Of a stretch of DNA of 64,000 nt, positions 42,498 to 52,505 are shown one piece after another. This DNA is from Aquimarina algicola (GTDB taxonomy: Bacteria; Bacteroidota; Bacteroidia; Flavobacteriales; Flavobacteriaceae), in assembly GCF_006443095.1 (NCBI RefSeq), contig NZ_VFWZ01000004.1:62450-126449 (forward strand). Direction: 5' to 3'. The notes beneath the pieces were generated by a model. The model worked only from the letters and a program-made list of their open reading frames with translations, ran no database searches and was not told the origin of the DNA. Every line of letters begins with the position of its first letter. Positions within the stretch are counted from its first letter, which is position 1. The translations under genes and the position numbers were made by a program.

Positions 42498-43142
42498 TCA
42501 TAGTTCTCTTGCTAGTTTTAAAAACATTTTAAGTTCACTCAACATCATTGCTGTTGCTCCCCAAACCGTATAACCATTTAATTTAAAAGAAGGTACCTCA
42601 ATATCTTTTGCATAAGAAGTCGTTAATATTTTTGAAGAAACATTAGATTCATCTAATAATGCATCTAAAGATACCTCAATAATTTTAGCAACCTCAGATT
42701 GCTGCGCAACAAATTCGGGCTTTGTCATAGCATATCCTAAAAACGGATGAACCCAAAAATTAGAAGGTGGAATATACACCTTTGTCATATCTTTGATTAC
42801 AGAAATCATTTTAGGGGGAACCCCTATCTCTTCATAAGTTTCTCGTAATGCAGTTTCTCTATAATCAAGGTCATACATTTCATTTTTCCCTCCAGGCAGG
42901 GCTATCTGCCCAGAATGCACTCCTTCATATTCCGGTCGAAGAATTAGGGCAAAATGCGTGATACCGCTTTTAGGAAAAAAAAGCATCATTACAGCAGCAT
43001 GTCTAGGATTTTTTTCTTCTATCTTAAATGTACGTAATTCTTTTTTACGAATCTCGGGAGCCATAATAAAATGTGATGATTCTCCCGGTACTGACATTTT
43101 CTGTATTTTTGGAATTAAATTTTTAAATGTTTCAAATGTCAT
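42498..43142 (-). CDS. Nudix hydrolase, probable CoA pyrophosphatase
   Basis: A 214-residue Nudix protein with the box GGKNEMYDLDYRETALRETYEEIG, in the form typical of CoA pyrophosphatases (quoted here as GGKNEMYDLD and TALRETYEEIG). It would hydrolyse CoA or related nucleotide diphosphates to 3',5'-ADP and acyl-phosphopantetheine. Its start codon overlaps the start of the divergent cyclophilin gene. Confidence 0.88.
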   Translation of the reverse strand: MTFETFKNLIPKIQKMSVPGESSHFIMAPEIRKKELRTFKIEEKNPRHAAVMMLFFPKSGITHFALILRPEYEGVHSGQIALPGGKNEMYDLDYRETALRETYEEIGVPPKMISVIKDMTKVYIPPSNFWVHPFLGYAMTKPEFVAQQSEVAKIIEVSLDALLDESNVSSKILTTSYAKDIEVPSFKLNGYTVWGATAMMLSELKMFLKLAREL

Positions 43143-43888
43143 TAACCAAATCAGTTTTGTGCTTTTGCATAAGTATTATCATATTCTGTAGTTGTGAAGA
43201 TACACATTCTAAAAAAAATAAGCCGGATCAAAAGATAAATACCACAAAAAATAATACAAAAGATACGACGACAACAAAACTAGATCATACAAAACAACAA
43301 GACAGTCAAAAAAACACAACATCTTCTAAAGACGAACCTTTTAAACTTACTAATGAAAACCTGAGAGCTTTTATGGAGCAATACGGTAAAGAAAACCCTG
43401 AAACTCTTGTAAAAATTGGTACTCGATATGGAGATATACATATCAAATTATACAAAGAAACTCCTATCCATAGAGCTAACTTTATTTATCTGGTCAAACA
43501 AAAGTATTTTGATGAAACTTTCTTTTACAGAGTGGCTAAAAATTTTGTTATTCAAGGAGGAAATAGCGATCGACAGCAAATGGCTAACAGAAGGTTTGAA
43601 ATCGGAGAGTATACCGTACCACAAGAGCCCATAAAAAAACTAAAACATGTTCGTGGAGCAGTTGCTTTATCAAAACAATGGGTTGATAACCCTTCTAATC
43701 GATCTACACCTTACGAATTCTTTATTGTAGTTTCCAAAAATGGTGCTCCCCATCTTGATGGAGAACATACTATTTTTGGTAAAGTAGTTAAAGGTATGAG
43801 CGTAGCTGATAAAATCTCTAATGTACCTGTTGACGGCAGTGAGTGGCCAAAAGAAAATATTTTTATAAAAGCAGAAGTGATTAAATAA
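43136..43888 (+). CDS. Cyclophilin-type peptidyl-prolyl isomerase lipoprotein
   Basis: A 250-residue protein; ATGs at 43127 and 43136 are both possible and I prefer 43136 (MSLTKSVLCFC). The signal ends in lipobox IFCSC. A Lys/Thr/Asn-rich linker of about 60 residues follows, then a cyclophilin domain (GDIHIKLYKETPIHRANFIYL, ... FFYRVAKNFVIQGG, HLDGEHTIFGKVVKGM, in part). It assists folding of exported proteins in the periplasm. The ATG lies inside the N-terminal codons of the divergent Nudix gene. Confidence 0.9.
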   Translation: MSLTKSVLCFCISIIIFCSCEDTHSKKNKPDQKINTTKNNTKDTTTTKLDHTKQQDSQKNTTSSKDEPFKLTNENLRAFMEQYGKENPETLVKIGTRYGDIHIKLYKETPIHRANFIYLVKQKYFDETFFYRVAKNFVIQGGNSDRQQMANRRFEIGEYTVPQEPIKKLKHVRGAVALSKQWVDNPSNRSTPYEFFIVVSKNGAPHLDGEHTIFGKVVKGMSVADKISNVPVDGSEWPKENIFIKAEVIK

Positions 43889-43918
43889 TCAATAGGTATT
43901 ATTAGTAATAATACTTAG

Positions 43919-44635
43919 CTATAATTTTTGTGTATAGTAATTGTAATCTGATATCACTTGTTTTATAAATTTTAATGGTTTTTCTTGTGGTGTTACATCC
44001 ATCAAGGAGCTTACTTTTTCTGAAAGCTTTAAAACAACGCTATGATCTGCATGTCTTCTTGCATCGTTATAAATTGATTTGATTTTTCGCATTTCTTCAT
44101 CACTAAATACTGTTACTTGTGGATACACTGCTACATAATCATCAGGAATATCTACCAAAATTGTTTGATGAAATCTGGTACGTTGACGTTCACTGATCAC
44201 TGTTGTTCCTGCAGCCATATCTCCCAGACGTTGTCCTTTTCCATTAAATAGAATAGCAACAACAGCAATTCCTCCTGTTGCTAGGGTGATATCTAATAAT
44301 CGTAATAACCATCTTATCAAATAATTCGAAAAAGCAGGTTTAGAACCATCTAGTTTTGCCACTTTTATTTTCATAACGGCTTTACCAGGAGTTTTACCGT
44401 CCCAAAATGTCTCCCATAATAAAAAATATAGAAAGGGAGGCAATGTTAGAATTAGTATAAATGCCCACAGATTACCCGGATCTAAATCAAGTACGGTAAC
44501 AATCAGTACTATGACTAAAAAATATGCAATGATGATCAAAACATCTATAAGATAAGCAACAATACGATCTGAAATATCAGCAGCATTTTGTTCTATACTA
44601 ACATTTTGAGCTGTTTCTATTTGAAAATTATCCAT
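43919..44635 (-). CDS. RDD-family membrane protein
   Basis: A 238-residue protein. The N-terminal part has the RDD pattern (ISDRIVAYLIDVLIIIAYFL, FWDGKTPGKAVMKIKV, GQRLGDMAAGTTVI) with about four membrane segments; the C-terminal 80 residues are soluble. It diverges from the SpoIIM gene (36 bp) and belongs to the conserved RDD/SpoIIM/DUF4129/MoxR/DUF58 neighbourhood. Function unknown. Confidence 0.9.
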   Translation of the reverse strand: MDNFQIETAQNVSIEQNAADISDRIVAYLIDVLIIIAYFLVIVLIVTVLDLDPGNLWAFILILTLPPFLYFLLWETFWDGKTPGKAVMKIKVAKLDGSKPAFSNYLIRWLLRLLDITLATGGIAVVAILFNGKGQRLGDMAAGTTVISERQRTRFHQTILVDIPDDYVAVYPQVTVFSDEEMRKIKSIYNDARRHADHSVVLKLSEKVSSLMDVTPQEKPLKFIKQVISDYNYYTQKL

Positions 44636-44671
44636 TAATTATGTTTCTTTGAACCTCTTAATTATTGATAC

Positions 44672-45637
44672 ATGCGTGAGGCTGCTTTTGTAAAGCAAAA
44701 TAAAGATAAATGGTTAAAATTTGAAAGTGTTCTGGTGAATAATGCAGAAATAAGCCCGGATGAACTTTCAAGTTTATACATAGAGATTACTGATCATCTT
44801 AGCTATGCTCAGACTTTCTATCCCAATAGTCAAACACTTAATTACTTAAATGGATTAGCGTCAAACGCTCATCAAAAAATTTATAAAACCAAAAAAGAGA
44901 AAAAAGGAAGGCTAATCTCGTTTTGGGTTCGAGAATTTCCTCTGGCATTTTATGAGTATCAAAAAGAATTACTCATTTCTTTTCTCATTGCAGTATTATT
45001 TACAGCTATAGGTGCATACTCTTCTGCTACAGATGGAGCTTTTGTAAGATCAATACTTGGCGATGGTTATGTAAATATGACTTTAGAAAACATATCTAAA
45101 GACGATCCAATGGCGGTCTACAAAAAAATGGAAGAGACAAATATGTTTCTGGGAATTACCATCAATAATATACGAGTAGCACTCAACTGTTTCATACTGG
45201 GCATTATGTTTGGTATTGGTACCGTTTATATGCTTATGCGCAATTTTATTATGCTAGGCTCTTTTCAGTACTTTTTTTATGACAAAGGATTACTTTGGGA
45301 AAGTGCACGTACTATATGGATACATGGAACTATAGAAATCTCTGCAATTATCATAGCAGGTTGTGCAGGCTTGGTTGTTGGTAATTCTATTCTATTTCCT
45401 AAAACGTACACTCGCCTTACTTCTTTTGTAAGAGGTACTAAAGCAGGGCTAAAAATCATCGTAAGCACAATTCCATTTTTTATCATTGCCGGTTTTCTAG
45501 AAGGATTCGTTACACGACATACAGAAATGCCTGATTGGCTAGCGATTTTAATTATTTCGGGGTCATTAGCTTTAATTATATTTTACTATATAATTTACCC
45601 AATACAACTAAATAACAAACTTAAAAATGAATACTAA
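44672..45637 (+). CDS. SpoIIM-family membrane protein
   Basis: A 321-residue stage II sporulation protein M-like protein, with a soluble N-terminal part (about 100 residues) and five membrane segments, including NIRVALNCFILGIMFGIGTVYML and WIHGTIEISAIIIAGCAGLVVG. Despite the name, this family occurs in non-sporulating Bacteroidota. It overlaps the next gene by 11 bp. Confidence 0.9.
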   Translation: MREAAFVKQNKDKWLKFESVLVNNAEISPDELSSLYIEITDHLSYAQTFYPNSQTLNYLNGLASNAHQKIYKTKKEKKGRLISFWVREFPLAFYEYQKELLISFLIAVLFTAIGAYSSATDGAFVRSILGDGYVNMTLENISKDDPMAVYKKMEETNMFLGITINNIRVALNCFILGIMFGIGTVYMLMRNFIMLGSFQYFFYDKGLLWESARTIWIHGTIEISAIIIAGCAGLVVGNSILFPKTYTRLTSFVRGTKAGLKIIVSTIPFFIIAGFLEGFVTRHTEMPDWLAILIISGSLALIIFYYIIYPIQLNNKLKNEY

Positions 45638-46502
45638 AAAATATATAGAATTTAAGAAGAAAAGAGAATTAGGCGAAATCCTTACAGACACATTTGCATT
45701 TTTGAGAGCCAACGGAAAACCTTTGCTTTCTGTTCTTATAAAAACTGTAGGTATTCCTTTTATTCTTTTATTAGCAGCTTTTGCATATTATACCTATTCA
45801 TCTTCTACTGTAATGGATCCGTTTGCTATAAATAATGGTGATGTATCAAATATTGGTAATTTTTTCATTTCATTCTGTTTATTGATTGTAATAGGATCTG
45901 TTACAAGCGGGCTTATGTTTGGGTCGGTATCACATTATATAAGAGAATATATCGAGAGTAATGGATCTGTAAATAATGATACTGTCTTTCAAGCCATAAA
46001 AAATGATACTGGTTCTATTATCTTATTGAGCCTATTAGTGTTTTTAATTTATTTTGGCGGTTTTGTATTGTGTGTAATTCCGGTCATTTATCTTTATGTA
46101 CCGATGAGTGTTGTATTCTCTATCTACGTTTTTACTCCTTACAGCATTACAGAATCTATCAGCCAAAGTTTTAATTTAATCAAAAACGAATGGTGGATGA
46201 CATTTGCAACCCTTTTTATTTTGGCTATCGTTGTTGGGTTAATTGGTTTTGTATTTTCTATTCCTGCTTTTATTTACACTTTTGTAAAAACTTTTACGGC
46301 TGCATCAGAAGGGTCACTTACAAACCCATCAGATGTATTTGATTGGGTATACATAGCATTAAATACTTTCTCTTCGGCTGCACAATTTGTGTTATATATC
46401 ATTACCGCTGTCGCTACAGTCTTTATATATTTTAATCTCAATGAGAGAAAACATGCTACAGGAACGCTAGAGCAAATCGATTCTCTTGGTAATAAAGAAT
46501 AA
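45627..46502 (+). CDS. Polytopic membrane protein of the SpoIIM/MoxR cluster
   Basis: A 291-residue protein with about six membrane segments, like the membrane domain found in glycerophosphoryl diester phosphodiesterase-type proteins (GEILTDTFAFLRANGKPLL; VIPVIYLYVPMSVVFSIYVF; SISQSFNLIKNEWWMTF). Overlaps the SpoIIM gene and is followed after 2 bp by the next. Role unknown. Confidence 0.82.
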   Translation: MNTKKYIEFKKKRELGEILTDTFAFLRANGKPLLSVLIKTVGIPFILLLAAFAYYTYSSSTVMDPFAINNGDVSNIGNFFISFCLLIVIGSVTSGLMFGSVSHYIREYIESNGSVNNDTVFQAIKNDTGSIILLSLLVFLIYFGGFVLCVIPVIYLYVPMSVVFSIYVFTPYSITESISQSFNLIKNEWWMTFATLFILAIVVGLIGFVFSIPAFIYTFVKTFTAASEGSLTNPSDVFDWVYIALNTFSSAAQFVLYIITAVATVFIYFNLNERKHATGTLEQIDSLGNKE

Positions 46503-46504
46503 AG

Positions 46505-47257
46505 GTGAAGCATATTTTTAGGTATTTTATATTTTTGATTCTATTTTCCTTACATGCAAACAGTCAGGATACTATAGCTAATGCTAGTACCAAAGAACTT
46601 AGATATGATATCAGTGACAAAAGACAAAGTAATCCCTTTGATGAGAATACAATAAAAGAGTTTCGATCTCAAAAAGATTTTGATTATAGAGAACAACAAG
46701 AACCTGACAATATATGGACTCGATTTAAATTTTGGTTATCGCAAATCTGGAAAAAATTTATTTCCTGGGTGTTTGGAATAAAAAAAGTTTCTGGTTTTTG
46801 GGAGGTAGTTTTTACTATTCTTCCTTATGTTCTTATCGTAGCAGTTTTATTCTTATTAGGGTGGTTGTTTATGAAGGTAAACCCAAAAGATATGTTATTT
46901 GAGAAGCAAGACCCTCCTCAAATACAACTCACAGAAGATGAAGACATTATTAAAAATCAGGACATTCAACAATTGATCGACAAAGCGCTGAAAGAAAATA
47001 ACTATAGATTAGCCATCAGGTATTATTATTTATTTATTTTAAAGAAACTATCTGATCATAAGATGATTGAATGGGAAGCACAAAAGACAAATACCGACTA
47101 CATCAAAGAACTAAAAGATAATTCATTACAACATCAATTTAAAAATATTACTCGAGTATACGACTTTATCTGGTATGGTAGCTTTGAATTAGATAAAGAG
47201 TCTTACCTTTTTGCAGAAAAACAGTTTCAGTCTATAAACCAAACTATTCAAAATTAA
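46505..47257 (+). CDS. DUF4129-domain protein
   Basis: A 250-residue protein with a GTG start, signal peptide (HANSQ end), one membrane segment at about 102-122, and a C-terminal DUF4129 domain (NYRLAIRYYYLFILKKLSD, WEAQKTNTDY, FDFIWYG-like). DUF4129 often lies in transglutaminase-type or MoxR-linked clusters. Confidence 0.88.
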   Translation: MKHIFRYFIFLILFSLHANSQDTIANASTKELRYDISDKRQSNPFDENTIKEFRSQKDFDYREQQEPDNIWTRFKFWLSQIWKKFISWVFGIKKVSGFWEVVFTILPYVLIVAVLFLLGWLFMKVNPKDMLFEKQDPPQIQLTEDEDIIKNQDIQQLIDKALKENNYRLAIRYYYLFILKKLSDHKMIEWEAQKTNTDYIKELKDNSLQHQFKNITRVYDFIWYGSFELDKESYLFAEKQFQSINQTIQN

Positions 47258-47261
47258 TTGC

Positions 47262-48494
47262 ATGTCTAAAACTCTAAAAATATTCATTTTTGCAATTATA
47301 GGAATCGTAGGGCTTCTCACTTATCTCGAAGCTGTAGAACCGGAGCCCATTAACTGGTTTCCGAGTTATTCTAAAGCAGACAAAATACCTTTGGGTACAT
47401 ATGTCGCATACAACCTCATTAAAGAAGCTTTTGATGAATATGACCTAAAAGATATTAATCAACCTCCTTATGAATTTTTGTCAGATAATGATACTATCAA
47501 TGGTACATACATGTTTATAAATGGCTCGATAGGATTTGACAAAAGTGAGCTTGATAAAATTTTAACTTGGGTAGAGAAAGGAAATACCCTATTTGTATCT
47601 GCAAAAAATATAGAGTCTGCCCTACTAGATACACTCAATATAGACACAGATCGATTAGTATCGCTAGATGATATCAATACAAAACCCTTGGTAGAACTTA
47701 CCAATAACACTTTAAAATCTGAAACTCCTTTCTTATATGATAGAAATGTAGATAACCTTTATTTTAGTGAAATAGATACTGCAAACATGACTGTTCTTGG
47801 TACGATACAATTATATCAAGATACTTTACAAATTAAGGAAGCCAATATAAATTACTTAGAAACTGCTTTTGGAAATGGCAAAATCCTATTACATACCTTT
47901 CCTGAAGCTTTTGGTAATTATTTCATGCTCAAGGACAACCATTATACCTACACTCAAAATCTACTAGCCTATATCAACCCAACAGAAAAAATTTTGTGGG
48001 ATCGATATTACAAATCAGGAAAAACATTTTACACCTCTCCCCTTTTTCTATTATTGAATAATCGCTATCTCAAATGGGCATATTATTTTATTCTTATCGG
48101 TACTGTACTATTTGTCATTTTTGAAGGAAAAAGAAAACAAAGAAGTATTCCTATTGTAGAACCCTTAAAAAATCAAACCCTTTCGTTTACAAAGACGATT
48201 AGCGGTATGTATTATCAAAAAGAAAAACATAAAGAAATAGCCACAAAACAAAATTTACTATTTCTAGAATATATCCGCAATACCTTAAGAATATCCTTTG
48301 ATCATATCGATGACAAGGTGATAAGGAATATTGCAGCACGAAGTAACAATAGTATAGAAGATACAAAAACATTGTTTCGATATTTTGATACCATTCATCA
48401 AAAAAGTAGCATTAACAAAGACGAGTTAACACATCTTTATACATTGATTACTACATTTAAAAACCAATCAAAAAAAGATATTAAAGTACTATAA
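47262..48494 (+). CDS. DUF4350-domain protein
   Basis: A 410-residue protein with an N-terminal membrane helix, an extracytoplasmic DUF4350 domain (GTYVAYNLIKEAFDEYD; GNTLFVSAKNIESALLD; LHTFPEAFGNYFM), a second membrane helix (about 264-285) and a cytoplasmic C-terminus. The stop overlaps the MoxR start (TAATG). A conserved member of this locus. Confidence 0.88.
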   Translation: MSKTLKIFIFAIIGIVGLLTYLEAVEPEPINWFPSYSKADKIPLGTYVAYNLIKEAFDEYDLKDINQPPYEFLSDNDTINGTYMFINGSIGFDKSELDKILTWVEKGNTLFVSAKNIESALLDTLNIDTDRLVSLDDINTKPLVELTNNTLKSETPFLYDRNVDNLYFSEIDTANMTVLGTIQLYQDTLQIKEANINYLETAFGNGKILLHTFPEAFGNYFMLKDNHYTYTQNLLAYINPTEKILWDRYYKSGKTFYTSPLFLLLNNRYLKWAYYFILIGTVLFVIFEGKRKQRSIPIVEPLKNQTLSFTKTISGMYYQKEKHKEIATKQNLLFLEYIRNTLRISFDHIDDKVIRNIAARSNNSIEDTKTLFRYFDTIHQKSSINKDELTHLYTLITTFKNQSKKDIKVL

Positions 48495-49537
48495 TGGAAA
48501 ACGAAGAACATAAAAACAATCTGTCTTCTGAAAAAGATCAGCAAAATACTCCTTCTTCAGAACAAAATTTAAACTTTGAAAATAGAATTGACCTTAGCGA
48601 CTTACAGCAAGCTGTAGAAAAACTAAAACAAGAACTTGCAAAAGTAATTGTAGGTCAACAAGAATTTATAGAACTCTTGATTGTTTCCTTATTATCTAAT
48701 GGCCATGTGTTGATAGAAGGTGTACCCGGCATTGCTAAAACTGTTACTGCAAAACTTTTTGCCAAGACGCTAAAAACAGATTTTAACAGGATTCAATTTA
48801 CACCGGATTTGATGCCTAGTGACGTATTAGGAACATCTGTTCTTAACATGAAAACAAGTGATTTCGAATTTAAAAAAGGTCCTATATTTTCTAATATGGT
48901 GCTCATAGACGAGATCAATCGTGCTCCTGCAAAAACTCAAGCAGCTTTGTTTGAAGTTATGGAAGAGAGACAAGTAACTATAGATGGTGTACGCTATCCA
49001 ATGGAAGCCCCTTTTATGGTACTCGCTACTCAAAATCCTGTAGAACAAGAAGGTACTTATGCACTTCCTGAAGCGCAATTAGACCGTTTTTTATTCAAAA
49101 TTAAAGTAGACTACCCTTCTTTTGAAGATGAAGTAAATATCTTGAAAACCCATCACGAAAGAAAAGCACTTAAGCCTTTAGAAATAATTGATTCTATATT
49201 AACTCCGGATCAATTATTGGAGTATAAAGAGAAAACACAAAATGTAATTATCGAAGAAAAGATCATTGCATATATCGCAGAGATTGTTACCAAAACAAGA
49301 ACGCATCCTCATTTGTATTTGGGTGGTTCTCCAAGAGCTTCTATTGCTATAATGAATGCTTCAAAAGCATTTGCCGCTATATATGGTAGAGATTTTGTGA
49401 CCCCCGAGGATATCAAAAAATCACTTTTCCCAGTATTAAGACATCGTATCATTCTCTCACCAGAACGAGAAATGGAAGGTATGACCACCGAAAACGTAAT
49501 AGAAATGATTTTACAATCTGTAGAAATACCACGCTAA
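48494..49537 (+). CDS. MoxR-family AAA ATPase
   Basis: A 347-residue AAA+ ATPase: Walker A GVPGIAKT, Walker B LIDEINRAPAKTQAALFEVMEE (in part), sensor region TQNPVEQEGTYALPEAQLDRF. MoxR proteins act as chaperones or modulators together with DUF58/VWA proteins. It is followed after 2 bp by the DUF58 gene. Confidence 0.95.
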   Translation: MENEEHKNNLSSEKDQQNTPSSEQNLNFENRIDLSDLQQAVEKLKQELAKVIVGQQEFIELLIVSLLSNGHVLIEGVPGIAKTVTAKLFAKTLKTDFNRIQFTPDLMPSDVLGTSVLNMKTSDFEFKKGPIFSNMVLIDEINRAPAKTQAALFEVMEERQVTIDGVRYPMEAPFMVLATQNPVEQEGTYALPEAQLDRFLFKIKVDYPSFEDEVNILKTHHERKALKPLEIIDSILTPDQLLEYKEKTQNVIIEEKIIAYIAEIVTKTRTHPHLYLGGSPRASIAIMNASKAFAAIYGRDFVTPEDIKKSLFPVLRHRIILSPEREMEGMTTENVIEMILQSVEIPR

Positions 49538-49539
49538 TT

Positions 49540-50874
49540 TTGATTACATTTTTCAAATCATTATACCTCAACTCAAGAATATTTTATATTCTCGCTATTC
49601 TATCGGTACTTTTCTTTATATCGTATTGGTTCAATGCAATCTATCCTATTGCCTGGTTGATAACCTTGGGATTAACAATTGCATTACTATTTGATATTAT
49701 TGTATTATATAATACTGCAAAAGGAATTGACGCTTATAGGATTCTTCCTGAAAAGTTCTCTAATAGTGACTTTAACACTATACCGGTAAGAATTAAAAGC
49801 AATTATCAATTCAAAACCTTTATAGAGGTCATTGATGAGATCCCAGTGCAGTTTCAAAAACGTGATTTCTTAAAAGCAGGGAGCATTCCATCAAGATCAA
49901 TTTTTGATTTTGAATATGCATTACGCCCTGTGCAACGAGGTGAATATGTGTTTGGCAATCTCTATATATATGCCATGACAAGACTAGGACTTGCCAAACG
50001 TAGATATAGTTTTGATAAATCTGCTATGGTCAAAGTCTATCCTTCATTTATACAAATGAAAAAATATGATTTTTTGGCTATTGATAATAAGCTTTCTCAA
50101 ATCGGTTTGAAAAAAATCAGGCGTATCGGTCACACTATGGAGTTTGAACAGATAAAAGAATATGTAAGAGGCGATGATGTGAGAACGATCAACTGGAAAT
50201 CTACCGCAAAGCATGGCACTTTGATGGTTAATCAATTTCAAGACGAAAAATCGCAACCTATTTACTCTGTTATCGATGCCAGTAGAGTGATGAAAATGCC
50301 CTTTAAAGAACTAAGTCTTCTGGATTATGCTATTAATAGTACTTTAGCATTTTCTAATATTGCTTTAAAAAAACATGACAAAGTAGGCATGTTATCGTTC
50401 TCTAATACAGTAAATGATTTTTTGCCGTCTAGCCGAAAAAAAACATACATCAATACCATTTCTGAGGCATTATATAATGTAAAAACTCAATTTCTTGATG
50501 CTGATTTCGGATTACTATATTCTCATATCAAACGACAGATTAACCATAGAAGTTTATTACTCCTGTACACCAATTTTGAGCATATTTCTTCATTAAAGAG
50601 ACAACTGCCCTATCTACAAGCGATAGCCAAAAAACACTTATTAGTTGTAATCTTTTTTAAGAATACCGAACTTGACACTTTGATTTCTGAACCCGCAGAA
50701 AATCTGGAAGGAATATACGATAAAACTATTGCACAGCAGTTTGCCTATGACAAAAAAGTAATGGTAAAAGAGCTTCAAAAATATGGTATACAAACGGTGC
50801 TCACCACACCAGAAAATCTTACTGTAAACACCATCAACAAATATCTCGAAATCAAAGCCAGAGGGCTTCTTTAA
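49540..50874 (+). CDS. DUF58-domain protein
   Basis: A 444-residue protein with a TTG start. Two membrane segments in residues 15-60, then the DUF58 domain with YVRGDDVRTINWKSTAKHG as signature. It partners the MoxR ATPase upstream. No Bat (VWA/TPR) genes follow, so this is not the aerotolerance operon. Confidence 0.92.
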   Translation: MITFFKSLYLNSRIFYILAILSVLFFISYWFNAIYPIAWLITLGLTIALLFDIIVLYNTAKGIDAYRILPEKFSNSDFNTIPVRIKSNYQFKTFIEVIDEIPVQFQKRDFLKAGSIPSRSIFDFEYALRPVQRGEYVFGNLYIYAMTRLGLAKRRYSFDKSAMVKVYPSFIQMKKYDFLAIDNKLSQIGLKKIRRIGHTMEFEQIKEYVRGDDVRTINWKSTAKHGTLMVNQFQDEKSQPIYSVIDASRVMKMPFKELSLLDYAINSTLAFSNIALKKHDKVGMLSFSNTVNDFLPSSRKKTYINTISEALYNVKTQFLDADFGLLYSHIKRQINHRSLLLLYTNFEHISSLKRQLPYLQAIAKKHLLVVIFFKNTELDTLISEPAENLEGIYDKTIAQQFAYDKKVMVKELQKYGIQTVLTTPENLTVNTINKYLEIKARGLL

Positions 50875-51004
50875 CCTCAGAAAACTAAAAATATCACAAA
50901 TATTTGTAAATCGTTATTTACAAATAAAAAGATAATTGTACGTTTATATCATTGTCACATATTACCTTAAATACCTATCAAAATTCAATAACATAAAAAG
51001 AGGT

Positions 51005-52429
51005 ATGAAAATAATATTCAATTTGATTTTTTCGTCAGTTATACACTTTACTGCTTTAATACATAAAAAAAATAAACATTTTGTATTGTTTATAGTATGC
51101 GCAAGCATATTACAAAGTTGTAAATCCAACGACTTTCCTTATTTTGATCAAAAACCTCCATCAAACGTACCAGAACTATTTGCACCTTCGATCGTTAATA
51201 CAAACGCTGTAGAGCTCAATGTGGTATTTAATGCTTCTTTTACAGAAATGTTCTTCTCTAGGATTGTAGATGGCAGTTTTATTATACATCATTCAGAACT
51301 TATTAATGGTACATGGACACCTATAAAGCCCATTCAAATGTACCCGGATGATATAACAATCACAATAGCCTGTGACCCTACAATTACACAAGATGGCAAG
51401 ACCATGTATTTTCTAGGGGTTGATCCCAAAAACTATTCTAATACTTTAGAATTGTCGGCGCTTTATAGAATTCCACCAGATGTGTATGTAAGTAAAAAAG
51501 TTGATGGGAAATGGCAACAGGCATCTAAGGTAGCATCTCCTGTATCAACTAAGTATTTTGAATCTTATCCTATTGTTGTGGGTGATCAAAGTCTTTATTT
51601 TCAATCAAACCGTCCTGGTGGTGCTGGTGGCAGAGATACGTACCGTTCACAATATTTAGGTAATGGCAAATTTGAAACACCGGTAGGCATTAGTCTTAAT
51701 TCTGAAAAAAATGCAAGCAGTACCTATATAAGTCCTGATGAAAAGTATTTGATTGCCAGTAGTAATAAAGGATTTCAGATTTCATTCAAAAAAAATGACA
51801 AATGGCAAGAACCTATCTTGATAAAAATGCCCTATGAAAAAGATTGGGTTTATTTTTGTCCTTATGTATCACCAGACGAAAACTATTTTTTCTTTTCAAG
51901 AAGATATTATGGTTCTCAAAAAAAAGGATGGGCAGGCGTGACCAAAGGAGAAGTATACTGGATGCGTACCGATTCGATTTTTAATCTAAAAAATAAACTT
52001 GATACCGTAGAGCAGCTTACAAAAGAAGAAAAATTTGTATCCGATCTTGCCAACGGAAAAAAGTTAGCAACTCATTTTGCAGATCAATGGACACTTATTT
52101 ATCACGAAGACAACAGATGTGATGGTTCTACTGATGGCAAAATTGAAAACTTGTCTAAAAACCAAATTGATTCTAGTATTTCACTTTCGGTAAAAAATGA
52201 TGGCGAAGGCTGGGCATGTGACAAAAGAGATCCCAGTAGCTTTATTTATGAATTTAACTTGAGAGAATACCTAAAAAACTGGGATAGATTTGAAATACAT
52301 GACTATGAAGATGAAGAAAAAAATATCGTTTTTATCGTAGGAGCAGGAGAATCGGATTATATAAAGATATATTACAATAAAGATCAATTGATAGAACGAT
52401 TAAAATACGGCAGTGAGGATCCCGGCTAG
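51005..52429 (+). CDS. PD40-like beta-propeller lipoprotein
   Basis: The start at 51005 (MKIIFNLIFSSVIH) is preferred over a TTG at 50936. The signal region is long, with lipobox SILQSC. The mature 430 residues have repeated propeller-like strands (GKTMYFLGVDPK, DQSLYFQSNRPGGAGGRDTY, DEKYLIASSNKG, DENYFFFSRRYYG), as in WD40/PD40 TolB-like proteins. It is an extracytoplasmic lipoprotein of unknown role. Confidence 0.82.
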   Translation: MKIIFNLIFSSVIHFTALIHKKNKHFVLFIVCASILQSCKSNDFPYFDQKPPSNVPELFAPSIVNTNAVELNVVFNASFTEMFFSRIVDGSFIIHHSELINGTWTPIKPIQMYPDDITITIACDPTITQDGKTMYFLGVDPKNYSNTLELSALYRIPPDVYVSKKVDGKWQQASKVASPVSTKYFESYPIVVGDQSLYFQSNRPGGAGGRDTYRSQYLGNGKFETPVGISLNSEKNASSTYISPDEKYLIASSNKGFQISFKKNDKWQEPILIKMPYEKDWVYFCPYVSPDENYFFFSRRYYGSQKKGWAGVTKGEVYWMRTDSIFNLKNKLDTVEQLTKEEKFVSDLANGKKLATHFADQWTLIYHEDNRCDGSTDGKIENLSKNQIDSSISLSVKNDGEGWACDKRDPSSFIYEFNLREYLKNWDRFEIHDYEDEEKNIVFIVGAGESDYIKIYYNKDQLIERLKYGSEDPG

Positions 52430-52505
52430 TATACCTATATTCTTAAAATTTTAGGGCAAGCCTCTAACATATTTAATCTCAACTATCAAATAAAATTAAC
52501 ATCTT

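Noticed and set aside
44672..50874. Bat aerotolerance operon
   Set aside because: MoxR and DUF58 are shared with Bat operons, but no VWA/TPR batA-E genes follow; the set is RDD/SpoIIM/DUF4129/DUF4350.
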